NCBI GenBank assembly: GCA_028686055.1
Contig: JAQUCU010000004.1
Location: forward strand, 6,248-40,535
Origin: Desulfuromonadaceae bacterium
Lineage (GTDB): Bacteria; Desulfobacterota; Desulfuromonadia; Geobacterales; Pseudopelobacteraceae
Direction: 5' to 3'
Length of the DNA stretch: 34,288 bases
The position numbers and the translations under genes are program-made. The first letter of the stretch is position 1. Each line of letters begins with the position of its first letter. Under the pieces are notes generated by a model, which saw nothing but the letters and a program-made list of their open reading frames with translations, ran no database searches and was not told the origin of the DNA. Of the stretch, positions 14,884 through 23,799 are shown in pieces.

Positions 14884-16716
14884 ATGCTACTCGAAGAAAA
14901 GATACAGCAGTTCCCCGCGTCTCCCGGGGTATACCTGATGCGTGATGCCGCCGGTGAAATAATATATATCGGTAAGGCCCGCAGTCTGAGGCAGCGGGTG
15001 GGGTCATACTTCAAGTCGTCAGGCGATTCCCGCTATCATATCAAATTTCTGATGGCCAAAGTTGCCGATATTGAAGTGGTTCTGACCGATACCGAAAAGG
15101 AGGCGCTACTGCTTGAAAACACACTGATCAAGCAGCATCACCCACGCTACAACCTTGACCTCAAGGACGACAAAACCTATTTTTCACTGCGGATTGACCC
15201 TCATGAGGAGTTCGCGCGCTTTACTGTTGTGCGCAAACGCCCTGAGGATGGTGCCCGGTATTTTGGCCCCTACTCCTCCGGTTCAGCGGCACGGGAGGTG
15301 CTCCGCCAGATGGTCCGGATGTTCCCGCTCCGCCATTATCCGCTTGCCACCTGCATGTCCCGCAAACGCCCCTGTCTGTACCACCAGATAGGTCAGTGCA
15401 GTGCCCCCTGCCAGGGCATGATAACGCGGGAAGCCTACGCGGCACTCGTCACTGCTGCCATGCTTTTTCTGGAGGGAAAGGGGCGGCAGCTTGTCGCCGA
15501 GTTCAAGCGGCGTATGAGCGATGCCTCCGAGCGTATGCTCTATGAAGAGGCCGCCCGCTGGAGAAATCTGCTCCGTTCCATTGAGGTGACGGTCGAAAAA
15601 CAGAAAGTTGTGCTGCGCGGCGGAGACAGCGACGTAGCCGGATTCTATCGCGACGGGAGCCGGGTTGAGATGGCCCTGATGTTCATCCGCTCCGGTATCC
15701 TCACCGGGAGCCGTCTGTTCAGCTTTTCCTGGGAACTGGACGATGCGGCTGCCGTTACGGCCTTTCTGCAGCAGTATTACACAGATGCGGTTTTTATACC
15801 CAAAGAGATTCTGCTTCCGTTCGATATAGATGACCGGGGGGCATTGGCCAGGCTGTTCGGAGAGCTTAAAGGGGGCAGGGTGTCACTCCTGCTACCGCAA
15901 CGCGGAACAAAACGTGAACTGGTTGATCTGGCCGGCAGGAATGCCATGGCTGCCTGCAGGGAACGCGATGAGATGGAGGCGACTGCTGCGGCAGTGCTGG
16001 CCGACCTCTCCGGCCGCCTTCATCTGGGGCGGATCCCCAATCGGATTGAATGTTATGATATTTCTACGATTCAGGGGCGTTTTTCGGTGGGGAGCTGCGT
16101 AGTATTCACACAGGGAAAGGCAGACCGGCGTAACTACCGCCATTACCGCATACGAACCGTTGACGGTCAGGATGACTTTGCGATGCTGCGCGAGGTGTTT
16201 CTGCGCCGTTTCCGCGCCGACAACATTGAAAAGAACGCCCTGCCCGATCTCGTTGTCGTCGATGGGGGGATCGGACAGCTGAATGCCGTGCAGGAGATCG
16301 TTGCCGAACTCGGTTTGAAGGGAAGTTTCGACCTGGTGTCGCTGGCCAAGAGCCGAGTTCTGCATGATGCGGCGGCCGGAGAGGTCCGGAAGAGTGATGA
16401 GCGGGTATTTCTGCCCGGCAGAAAGAATCCGGTGGTTCTCCGTCAGAGCTCTGCGCCGCTGCTTCTGCTGGCGGCAATTCGTGATGAGGCGCACCGTTTT
16501 GCGATCGGGTACCACCGTAAACTGCGCGGGAAAGAGGGGATCGCCTCGGTGATAGAGACTCTTCCGGGGATCGGCCCCAAACGACGGATTGCGCTGCTGA
16601 AACATTTCGGCAGCCTGCAGCGCCTCAAGGATGCTGCAGTGGAGGAAATTCAGGCTGTCCCCGGCATGAACCGGACAACGGCAGAGGCTGTCTACAGGGG
16701 GCTGCGCAATGATTGA
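14884..16716 (+). CDS. uvrC: UvrABC nuclease subunit C
   Basis: A 610-residue nucleotide-excision-repair nuclease that cuts both sides of a lesion after UvrB loading. Order of parts: GIY-YIG nuclease (residues 10-90; GVY at 15-17, YIG at 28-30, Glu79), the cysteine set Cys157, Cys164, Cys172 and Cys176 (a likely iron-sulfur site in the family), the UVR UvrB-binding motif (about 200-235), an RNase H-like second nuclease (about 395-545, with YDIS and VVVDGG acidic residues), and tandem helix-hairpin-helix at 555-608. The start is fixed by an in-frame TAG at 14872-14874, 12 bases upstream. No Shine-Dalgarno is visible before the ATG. The stop overlaps miaA by 8 bases. Confidence 0.97.
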   Translation: MLLEEKIQQFPASPGVYLMRDAAGEIIYIGKARSLRQRVGSYFKSSGDSRYHIKFLMAKVADIEVVLTDTEKEALLLENTLIKQHHPRYNLDLKDDKTYFSLRIDPHEEFARFTVVRKRPEDGARYFGPYSSGSAAREVLRQMVRMFPLRHYPLATCMSRKRPCLYHQIGQCSAPCQGMITREAYAALVTAAMLFLEGKGRQLVAEFKRRMSDASERMLYEEAARWRNLLRSIEVTVEKQKVVLRGGDSDVAGFYRDGSRVEMALMFIRSGILTGSRLFSFSWELDDAAAVTAFLQQYYTDAVFIPKEILLPFDIDDRGALARLFGELKGGRVSLLLPQRGTKRELVDLAGRNAMAACRERDEMEATAAAVLADLSGRLHLGRIPNRIECYDISTIQGRFSVGSCVVFTQGKADRRNYRHYRIRTVDGQDDFAMLREVFLRRFRADNIEKNALPDLVVVDGGIGQLNAVQEIVAELGLKGSFDLVSLAKSRVLHDAAAGEVRKSDERVFLPGRKNPVVLRQSSAPLLLLAAIRDEAHRFAIGYHRKLRGKEGIASVIETLPGIGPKRRIALLKHFGSLQRLKDAAVEEIQAVPGMNRTTAEAVYRGLRND

Positions 16717-17653
16717 ACCGCTAAAACCTCTTGATCTGCTGGTCGTTCTCGGTCCGACCGCTTCCGGCAAGACCCGCTTGGCAGTCGCTCTGGCAGGGAA
16801 GCTTGACGGAGAAATCATTTCAGCCGACTCTCGCCAGGTTTTCAGGGGGATGGATATCGGCAGCGGTAAGGATCTCCACGAGTATGGCCGGGTGCCGTAC
16901 CACCTTATCGATATTCTGGATGCCGGCGAAGAATTCAGCGTTTTTGACTTCCAGTGCCGGTTTCTGAATGCCTATGAAGAGATCACTGCCCGCAGTACCC
17001 TCCCGATTCTCTGCGGCGGGAGCGGCATGTATCTGGATGCTGTGCTACGCGGTTATCGCATGGTTGAAGTGCCTCGGGACGACGCTCTGCGGGCCGTGCT
17101 GGGAGCGAAAACGAATGATGAGCTGGTAGAGGAGTTGCGGCGGGTCAAGCCGAACCAGCACAACAGTACCGATCTGCTGGACCGTGAGCGTACCGTCAGG
17201 GCGATTGAAATTGCCAAAAGCGAAGCTGAACAATGTTTTGTGAGTGAGCCGCTCCCCGGTTTGCACTCCACGGTTATAGGCATCCGCTGGGAGCGTGAAG
17301 CATTGCGCAGGCGTATAACTGGGCGGCTGAGGGAACGCCTGGATAGCGGCCTGATAGAAGAAGTGGAGTGCCTGCATGCCGGCGGCATAGCGTGGGAAAG
17401 GCTCGATTACTACGGCCTTGAGTATCGTTATGTGGGGGGGTATCTCCGGGGTGATATGAACAGAAACGACATGTTTCAGAAGCTGAACAGTGCTATCCAT
17501 AATCTTGCAAAACGGCAGGGTAACTGGTTTCGGCGGATGGAGCGGCATGGCGTTGCAATTAACTGGATTGAGGGTGACGGGGACCAGACGGCACAGGCCA
17601 TGGAAATTATCAGGAGTGGCAGCACCGTCCTGCAGGGACGCTTATCTTTATGA
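16709..17653 (+). CDS. miaA: tRNA dimethylallyltransferase, divergent MiaA branch
   Basis: A 314-residue enzyme that transfers the dimethylallyl group to A37 of tRNAs reading U-initial codons. Walker A GPTASGKT is at 15-22 and the DSRQVF substrate motif at 40-45. Several hallmark segments differ from standard MiaA: GSGKDLHEYG where GTAKP is usual, LEYRYVGGYL where the IGYRE motif is usual, and AKRQGNWFRR in place of AKRQxTWFR. This is the pattern of a second MiaA-like branch seen as a paralogue in some bacteria, so a standard miaA may exist elsewhere in the genome. AGGGGG about 8 bases before the ATG, inside the end of uvrC, gives the RBS and couples the two genes. Confidence 0.85.
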   Translation: MIEPLKPLDLLVVLGPTASGKTRLAVALAGKLDGEIISADSRQVFRGMDIGSGKDLHEYGRVPYHLIDILDAGEEFSVFDFQCRFLNAYEEITARSTLPILCGGSGMYLDAVLRGYRMVEVPRDDALRAVLGAKTNDELVEELRRVKPNQHNSTDLLDRERTVRAIEIAKSEAEQCFVSEPLPGLHSTVIGIRWEREALRRRITGRLRERLDSGLIEEVECLHAGGIAWERLDYYGLEYRYVGGYLRGDMNRNDMFQKLNSAIHNLAKRQGNWFRRMERHGVAINWIEGDGDQTAQAMEIIRSGSTVLQGRLSL

Positions 17654-17665
17654 GCGAAAGATAAG
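17641..17665 (+). other. Perfect 9-bp hairpin over the miaA stop codon
   Basis: CTTATCTTT (17641-17649) and AAAGATAAG (17657-17665) pair around a 7-base loop that contains the start of the miaA stop region (TGA at 17651-17653). It is AU-rich and lacks a T-tract, so it looks more like an mRNA 3'-end or protein-binding structure than a classical terminator. Confidence 0.45.
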
Positions 17666-17714
17666 GCGTGATAAATAATATGTTTTATATAAATCAACCT
17701 ATGATTTAATTTAC

Positions 17715-17744
17715 TTGACATCGTTTACGCGATACTGGTATGGT
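17715..17744 (+). promoter_or_regulatory. Strong promoter for the cold-shock gene
   Basis: TTGACA at 17715-17720, an 18-base spacer and TATGGT at 17739-17744, preceded by TG at 17736-17737 (extended -10). Start near 17751 leaves a leader of about 53 bases before AGGAG at 17789-17793. Confidence 0.7.
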
Positions 17745-17803
17745 AATAAAAGTTCGGATCTGTCCGGATAAAAACATTAAGAAGAATCAGGAGAAGTAAG
17801 CAC

Positions 17804-18004
17804 ATGGTAAACGGAACAGTAAAATGGTTTAACGACAGCAAGGGTTTTGGATTTCTTGAGCAGGAAGGCGGCGAAGACGTATTTTGCCACTTTTCCGCAA
17901 TCGCAGGCGAAGGCTTCAAATCCCTTGCAGAAGGCGATAGAGTAACTTTTGAAGTAACAAAGGGTCCGAAAGGGCTTCAGGCCGCGAACGTAACAAGAAT
18001 TTAA
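17804..18004 (+). CDS. Cold-shock domain protein
   Basis: A 66-residue single CSD protein, an RNA/ssDNA chaperone. RNP1 KGFGFL (13-18) and RNP2 VFCHF (26-30) are intact; the RNP2 Cys replaces the usual Val. Whole-family length, with the usual start [10 protein letters not shown]. It has its own strong promoter and terminator, so it is transcribed alone. Whether it is cold-induced or constitutive cannot be read from sequence. Confidence 0.97.
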   Translation: MVNGTVKWFNDSKGFGFLEQEGGEDVFCHFSAIAGEGFKSLAEGDRVTFEVTKGPKGLQAANVTRI

Positions 18005-18028
18005 CGCCTGCTTCGTTTCAAACCCTAA

Positions 18029-18058
18029 AACCCCGGATAATCTCCGGGGTTTTTTTTT
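18029..18058 (+). terminator. Intrinsic terminator of the cold-shock gene
   Basis: CCCCGGA (18031-18037) and TCCGGGG (18043-18049) pair around a 5-base loop, flanked by A-residues on the left and nine T-residues (18050-18058) on the right. Confidence 0.93.
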
Positions 18059-18117
18059 GCATTATTTCTGCTGCAGAAGGATCATCGCTGAAAGCAGCTG
18101 ATGTTAATGCCCAGGTA

Positions 18118-18444
18118 TCAGTTTCCCATTTTTAGCGACATGCCGGTGCCTGCCAGATAATGGTAGGCTGTATCAAGGACAACGATCTGGAGAACATAGA
18201 TTGCGGCAAAGGCGACCAATGGCGAGAGATCCAGCATGCCGGTATCGGGCATGTAACGCCTTAGACGGCGCAGTACCGGTTCTGTGACGCGATAGATGAA
18301 ATTAACCAGCGGGTTGTAGGGATCGGCGTTTACCCATGAGACAACTACGCTGGCCAGCAGAATGTACTTGTAAATAGTGAGAAGTCCGCTGGCCAGTTCA
18401 ACAAGTTTGGCCAACGCCAGCAGGATATTTGCAAGTAGAACCAT
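18118..18444 (-). CDS. YggT family membrane protein
   Basis: A 108-residue inner-membrane protein of the YggT family with two hydrophobic blocks (about 2-37 and 72-98), separated by the conserved WVNADPYNPLVNFIYRVTEP region. YggT proteins are linked by neighbourhood to cell-envelope, division and proC/divIVA genes; no activity is established. AGGAG 7 bases before the ATG decides the start. It stands alone here, separated from divIVA and DUF167 that often accompany it. Confidence 0.9.
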   Translation of the reverse strand: MVLLANILLALAKLVELASGLLTIYKYILLASVVVSWVNADPYNPLVNFIYRVTEPVLRRLRRYMPDTGMLDLSPLVAFAAIYVLQIVVLDTAYHYLAGTGMSLKMGN

Positions 18445-18574
18445 AGGTTAGCTCCTGAAATTTCTGGTTTAAATCGACTTCACTATGCCTTAATGCTCCG
18501 TTAAAGTCAAAACAGAAACGGCTGTCGACGGTGTGTGGCGTAATCATCGGCATGCCGGATAAAGGAAACATATC

Positions 18575-18889
18575 ATGAACAGAAAACTGACGGCCCTGCT
18601 GCTTTCATCCTTGGTACTGCCGGGACTCGGGCAGCTCTATCTTGGCCGTAAAATGATCGGCGGGATTATTCTTGTGCTGGTCAATCTGGTGCTGATACTG
18701 GCACTGTTTGTTCTGCTGCGCGGACTTTCGCCGCTCATTGCGTCTCAGATCACCGGCGGAGCGATCAGTATAACGCCATCCGATGTCATGAAGGCGCTTG
18801 ATGGGGCAACGGGGTTTGGCAAGGCGGTTCTTGCGGCGTTCTTTGTCGTCTGGGTGTTTTCGCTGGTCGATATCCTCAGGACCAGGTAG
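18575..18889 (+). CDS. Small hydrophobic membrane protein, unrecognised
   Basis: A 104-residue protein with three hydrophobic stretches (about 5-18, 27-49 and 82-99) and basic ends. The N-terminal segment LVLPGLGQLYLGRKMIGG resembles the PGLGQxYxG motif of TM2/DUF5683-type small membrane proteins, but I cannot assign it firmly. AAAGGAA lies 9 bases before the ATG. It is divergent from yggT and has no obvious partner gene. The coding call rests on the RBS, the coherent membrane topology and its fit between neighbours. Confidence 0.75.
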   Translation: MNRKLTALLLSSLVLPGLGQLYLGRKMIGGIILVLVNLVLILALFVLLRGLSPLIASQITGGAISITPSDVMKALDGATGFGKAVLAAFFVVWVFSLVDILRTR

Positions 18890-18920
18890 GAGAACAACCG
18901 GCAGCCGGCGCGTGCCGACC

Positions 18921-18950
18921 TTGACAAACAATGTTATTTTAGAATATAAA
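18921..18950 (+). promoter_or_regulatory. Sigma70 promoter for the FabH-like gene
   Basis: TTGACA at 18921-18926, an 18-base spacer and TATAAA at 18945-18950. The leader of about 53 bases contains facing C-rich (18977-18984) and G-rich (18990-19006) tracts that could pair near the RBS. Confidence 0.65.
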
Positions 18951-19010
18951 TAGACGTAGTGTTATTCAAAAAGAAGTCCTCCTCCTTTGGCGGGGGAAAT
19001 CGGGGAAATA

Positions 19011-19994
19011 ATGATCATTTCAAAAATCATCGGAAGCGGTTCATATCTGCCGGATCGGGTGATACCGAACAGCCATTTCGATTACCTTGTTGAAAATGCC
19101 GACGAGTGGATTTACAGCCGCACCGGTATCCGCGAGCGGCGCTTTGCCCATGCCGATCAGGCTACGTCTGACCTGGCTACGGTCGCCGCTAAAAATGCGC
19201 TGGAAGCGGCCGGTATTAACGCTTCTGAGATCGACTGCATCATTGTCGGCACCTCAACGCCGGACATGAGCCTCCCTTCTACCGGATGCATTGTTCAGGA
19301 GAATATCGGCGCCAAAAATGCTTTTGCCTTTGATGTCAACGCTGTCTGCTCCAGTTTTGTTTATGCACTCGAAATAGCGGACAACTTCATCAAGTGCGGC
19401 AAATACAAAACTGTCATGGCCATAGGCGCTGACACCTACTCCAAAATTCTCGACTTCAACGACAAGAACAGTTGTCCGCTCTTTGGCGACGGCGCCGGCG
19501 CAGCCATTCTGACCGGCGGCGGCGACGCAGCAAATGGGGTTCAGCACACCTACATGCGCAGTGACGGCAAAGGGTGGCCGCTGATTCAGGTCCCCTCTTC
19601 CGGTTCGCGCAAGCCGGTTACACCTGATTCGATAGAGGCCGGAGAGGTCTATTTCCAGATGGCGGGCAAGCAGGTTTACGTGTTTGCAACCGATGTCATT
19701 CCTGATGTTATCAACACACTCTGCGCAAAAGCCGGCATCACCCCGGCGGATCTGGATTACATCATTCCTCACCAGGCCAACATCCGCATGATCGACTTCA
19801 TCTCCAAAAAAAGCGCTTTCCCGAAGGAGCGCTTCCTGATCAACCTTGACCGCTGCGGCAACACTTCGGCCGCCTCTGTGGCGCTGGTGCTGGATGAAAA
19901 TCTGCGCAACGGCACTATCAAGCCGGGCCATCTGGTTCTGGCGATGGCTTTTGGTGGAGGGCTGACGTGGGGCGGGTTGCTAATCAGGTTTTAG
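19011..19994 (+). CDS. 3-oxoacyl-ACP synthase III (FabH-like)
   Basis: A 327-residue beta-ketoacyl-ACP synthase III-type thiolase-fold enzyme that condenses an acyl-CoA starter with malonyl-ACP or a related donor. The catalytic triad is complete: Cys113 (in NAVCSSF, a variant of AACAGF), His254 (IIPHQAN) and Asn284 (CGNTSAAS). The FGDGAGA and GGGLTWG loops are present. The start is taken as ATG 19011 with GGGGAA just upstream; an in-frame TTG at 18987 is possible but has no RBS. No fabD, fabG or acpP gene is adjacent, so it could be a second FabH or a specialised starter-unit enzyme. The gene's 3' end overlaps the convergent methyltransferase by 15 bases. Confidence 0.92.
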   Translation: MIISKIIGSGSYLPDRVIPNSHFDYLVENADEWIYSRTGIRERRFAHADQATSDLATVAAKNALEAAGINASEIDCIIVGTSTPDMSLPSTGCIVQENIGAKNAFAFDVNAVCSSFVYALEIADNFIKCGKYKTVMAIGADTYSKILDFNDKNSCPLFGDGAGAAILTGGGDAANGVQHTYMRSDGKGWPLIQVPSSGSRKPVTPDSIEAGEVYFQMAGKQVYVFATDVIPDVINTLCAKAGITPADLDYIIPHQANIRMIDFISKKSAFPKERFLINLDRCGNTSAASVALVLDENLRNGTIKPGHLVLAMAFGGGLTWGGLLIRF

Positions 19995-21035
19995 TCCGCC
20001 GATACCCTCGCTGATTTCCACGTTCACCAACCCATGAGTTTCAAATGATGCCCGCAGATTACTCTGCGGGCATTTCTGTTTCCACCCTCCGTGAAAATTG
20101 TCGGCAGCCAGCAGAACTCCGCCTGGTGCCAGTACTCCTGCCAGATTACCCACCGCCCGGTCCAGTTGCTCTTTTTCGTGAATGATCGGACCTCCTAACA
20201 AGCCATTGCAGAGGATCAGATCAAAAATTCCCCTCTGTTCGGCTCGGTTTTCAAGAGATGCCAGGATGTCCCGGCAACGAAAGCTGATACTTTGTCCGTA
20301 TCCATGTTGGTGCAGAACGGAGGTAATTCCCTTCATCACGGATTCGCGTTTTGGATCGTGCGGGAAGCGGATATGGGTTGCGACCCAGACCTCCAGCGGT
20401 TCTACTGTCCAGCCGTCAATTTGTGCCTTGTCTGGTGAAAAACCCAACTCTGACAGCCGAAGGGCCAGGCCGAAGGTTTCCTCGCCGGTGCCGCAGGCGG
20501 CATCGAGGATGCGCAGCATTCCCCCTCTCCTTCTTTTCAGCCAATTCCTGACAAACCGTTGCTGTCCCGGATAGCGTCCGATACCGCCATAGAAGCGTCC
20601 GGGGAGAAAGGATGCGAATAGAAACCGGGTCAGCAGGTCGCGGTCGCCCAGCAACGCTTTCAGGAGCAGCGCCGGGTTGGCGCTGAACTGGAAGGGGGGG
20701 GACAGCGATGCGAATGTGTCGGCCCAGCTCAGCGAGTTGTGGAACGGCGTGCTGGATAGAATCGGTGAATAGGTCAGCGCAGCGGAGTAGAGGAGATTGA
20801 AAACTGCTGCCACCTCGGTGACCGGCAGGTAACGTTCACACTGGGTGCGGATCTCCGGCGTTATGATCAGGCCCGGTGCGGGGAGCGGCTCAGGAGAGGT
20901 GGTTGCGTAGATACGGAACATGCTCTGCAGCCGGCGGACGGAGTACTGAAAACGGTCTCTGTCGATTGGCGCGAACATTGTTTCAAAACCGTCAGGTCCG
21001 CTTTCGGCACTGACGCCCGACGTCACCGAAGGCAT
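19980..21035 (-). CDS. SAM-dependent methyltransferase, CheR-like, unknown substrate
   Basis: A 351-residue protein. The C-terminal half is a class I SAM methyltransferase: motif I ILDAACGTGEE (176-186), an acidic region after DGWTVEP (208-213), CRDI (254-257) and FDLILCNGLLGG (271-282). The layout, with the CNGLL post-motif, resembles the CheR branch more than UbiE. The N-terminal 160 residues are not recognised. Its ATG shares one base with the mqnE stop (TGATG), so the two are translationally coupled. That context suggests quinone or futalosine metabolism, but CheR-like enzymes usually methylate proteins, so the substrate is open. No chemotaxis gene is present in the window. Confidence 0.8.
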   Translation of the reverse strand: MPSVTSGVSAESGPDGFETMFAPIDRDRFQYSVRRLQSMFRIYATTSPEPLPAPGLIITPEIRTQCERYLPVTEVAAVFNLLYSAALTYSPILSSTPFHNSLSWADTFASLSPPFQFSANPALLLKALLGDRDLLTRFLFASFLPGRFYGGIGRYPGQQRFVRNWLKRRRGGMLRILDAACGTGEETFGLALRLSELGFSPDKAQIDGWTVEPLEVWVATHIRFPHDPKRESVMKGITSVLHQHGYGQSISFRCRDILASLENRAEQRGIFDLILCNGLLGGPIIHEKEQLDRAVGNLAGVLAPGGVLLAADNFHGGWKQKCPQSNLRASFETHGLVNVEISEGIGGLKPD

Positions 21036-22114
21036 CAGTAGCTGCGAATCGGGTGGTACAAGGTATCCCGTTCAACAGGGACTTTCCCGGCTTTTCTGAT
21101 CAGGCGTATGATGTCTTCTATCGTCAGCGATTGCGGACTGCTGGCTCCGGCCTCATGGCCGATCTTCTCTTCAACAACGGTTCCGTCAAGATCGTTGACA
21201 CCGAAGGCGAGAGAGACCTGGGCGATCTTCTCCCCCAGCATGATCCAGTAGGCCTTGATATGATTGAAATTGTCGAGAAAAATCCGCGCGATCGCCAGGG
21301 TCTTGAGGTCATCGACACCGGAGGTCTCCTTGATATCCAGTTTCAGGTCGGAGTTTTCGGGCTGGAAGGCCAGCGGGATGAAGGCCTGGAATCCGCCGGT
21401 TTCGTCCTGTAGATCCCGCAGCATCTCCATGTGCGCGACACGGTCGGCTGCCTCCTCCACGTGTCCGTAGAGCATGCTTGCGTTGCTCTTCAGGCCGGAC
21501 AGGTGCGCCAGGCGGATGATCTCCAGCCAGCGCGCCCCGGAAATTTTCTCGGGGCAGATCTTTTGCCGGACCTCTTCGACGAGTATTTCGGCGCCGCCAC
21601 CAGGCATGGAGCCGAGACCGGCGCCGATAAGGCGCTCAAACACCTTCTCGACAGACAAGCCTGAAATGCGGGAAAAATATTCAATCTCGACGGCGGTAAA
21701 GGCCTTGATATGAAGCTTTGGCGCGGTGTGGCGGATGGCCTGGAGGGCTTCTTCGTAAAACTCGAAGGGGAGGTCGGGGTGCAGGCCGCCGACGATGTGC
21801 ACTTCGGTGGCACCCTCTCCCTCCGCATCGCGTGCCCGCTGGCAGATTTCGTCCAGAGCCAGCGTGTAGGCGCCATCTTCGCCTGCTGTGCGCGAAAAGG
21901 CACAGAATGCACAGCGGTTGACGCAGACGTTGGTAGGGTTGATGTGGCGGTTGACGTTGAAAAAGACGTTATTGCCGTTTTTGCGCTCGTTGGCCAGCGC
22001 GGCCAGTTCGCCGATGTCGAGAAGGTCGCTGGATCTGAACAGGAACAGCGCCTCGTCAGTGGTTATGCGCTGACGGGCGCGGACTTTTGCGGATATGGAT
22101 TCAAAGTTTGTCAT
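21035..22114 (-). CDS. mqnE: Aminofutalosine synthase (radical SAM)
   Basis: A 359-residue radical SAM enzyme of the futalosine menaquinone pathway, which joins SAM to a chorismate-derived enolpyruvyl benzoate to make aminofutalosine. The radical SAM cluster Cys64-x3-Cys68-x2-Cys71 lies in NPTNVCVNRCAFCAF. MqnE-type signatures HIVGGLHPDLPFEFYEE, KAFTAVEI and GLGSMPGGGAEI follow, and it ends at VPVERDTLY. MqnC and CofH are related but match these segments less well. The ATG at 22114 is preferred: the upstream in-frame start near 22171-22174 falls in the putative promoter, and family proteins begin near here. No good RBS is visible for either. The rest of the mqn genes are not in the window. 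Confidence 0.93.
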   Translation of the reverse strand: MTNFESISAKVRARQRITTDEALFLFRSSDLLDIGELAALANERKNGNNVFFNVNRHINPTNVCVNRCAFCAFSRTAGEDGAYTLALDEICQRARDAEGEGATEVHIVGGLHPDLPFEFYEEALQAIRHTAPKLHIKAFTAVEIEYFSRISGLSVEKVFERLIGAGLGSMPGGGAEILVEEVRQKICPEKISGARWLEIIRLAHLSGLKSNASMLYGHVEEAADRVAHMEMLRDLQDETGGFQAFIPLAFQPENSDLKLDIKETSGVDDLKTLAIARIFLDNFNHIKAYWIMLGEKIAQVSLAFGVNDLDGTVVEEKIGHEAGASSPQSLTIEDIIRLIRKAGKVPVERDTLYHPIRSY

Positions 22115-22169
22115 GAACGGGATTCTACGAAAAACGGGGGGTGAGTGCAAGTGGAAAGCAGGTTGGTCC

Positions 22170-22199
22170 ATCAAAACGGCACCATTTGTCTCGTGTCAA
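22170..22199 (-). promoter_or_regulatory. Putative promoter of mqnE
   Basis: On the minus strand TTGACA (22194-22199), an 18-base spacer and TTTGAT (22170-22175). Start near 22163 would leave a leader of about 49 bases to the ATG at 22114. Confidence 0.5.
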
Positions 22200-22227
22200 A
22201 AGCTGGCATTATTCTCCCCTCTGTGAT

Positions 22228-23718
<1,491 letters not shown>

Positions 23719-23799
23719 CGTTTATGACCTCCGGCGAGGTAGAGTTTATGGATGTGTAGTAAATATCGGCATCTTTTTCCGCAGCAGGTGGACGCCCGG

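Noticed and set aside
18987..19010. TTG start 24 bases upstream of the FabH ATG
   Set aside because: No Shine-Dalgarno precedes it, and the family starts near MIISKIIGSGSYLP.
22169..22174. Alternative upstream start of mqnE
   Set aside because: It would add about 20 residues not typical of the family and would fall within the -10 of the likely promoter.
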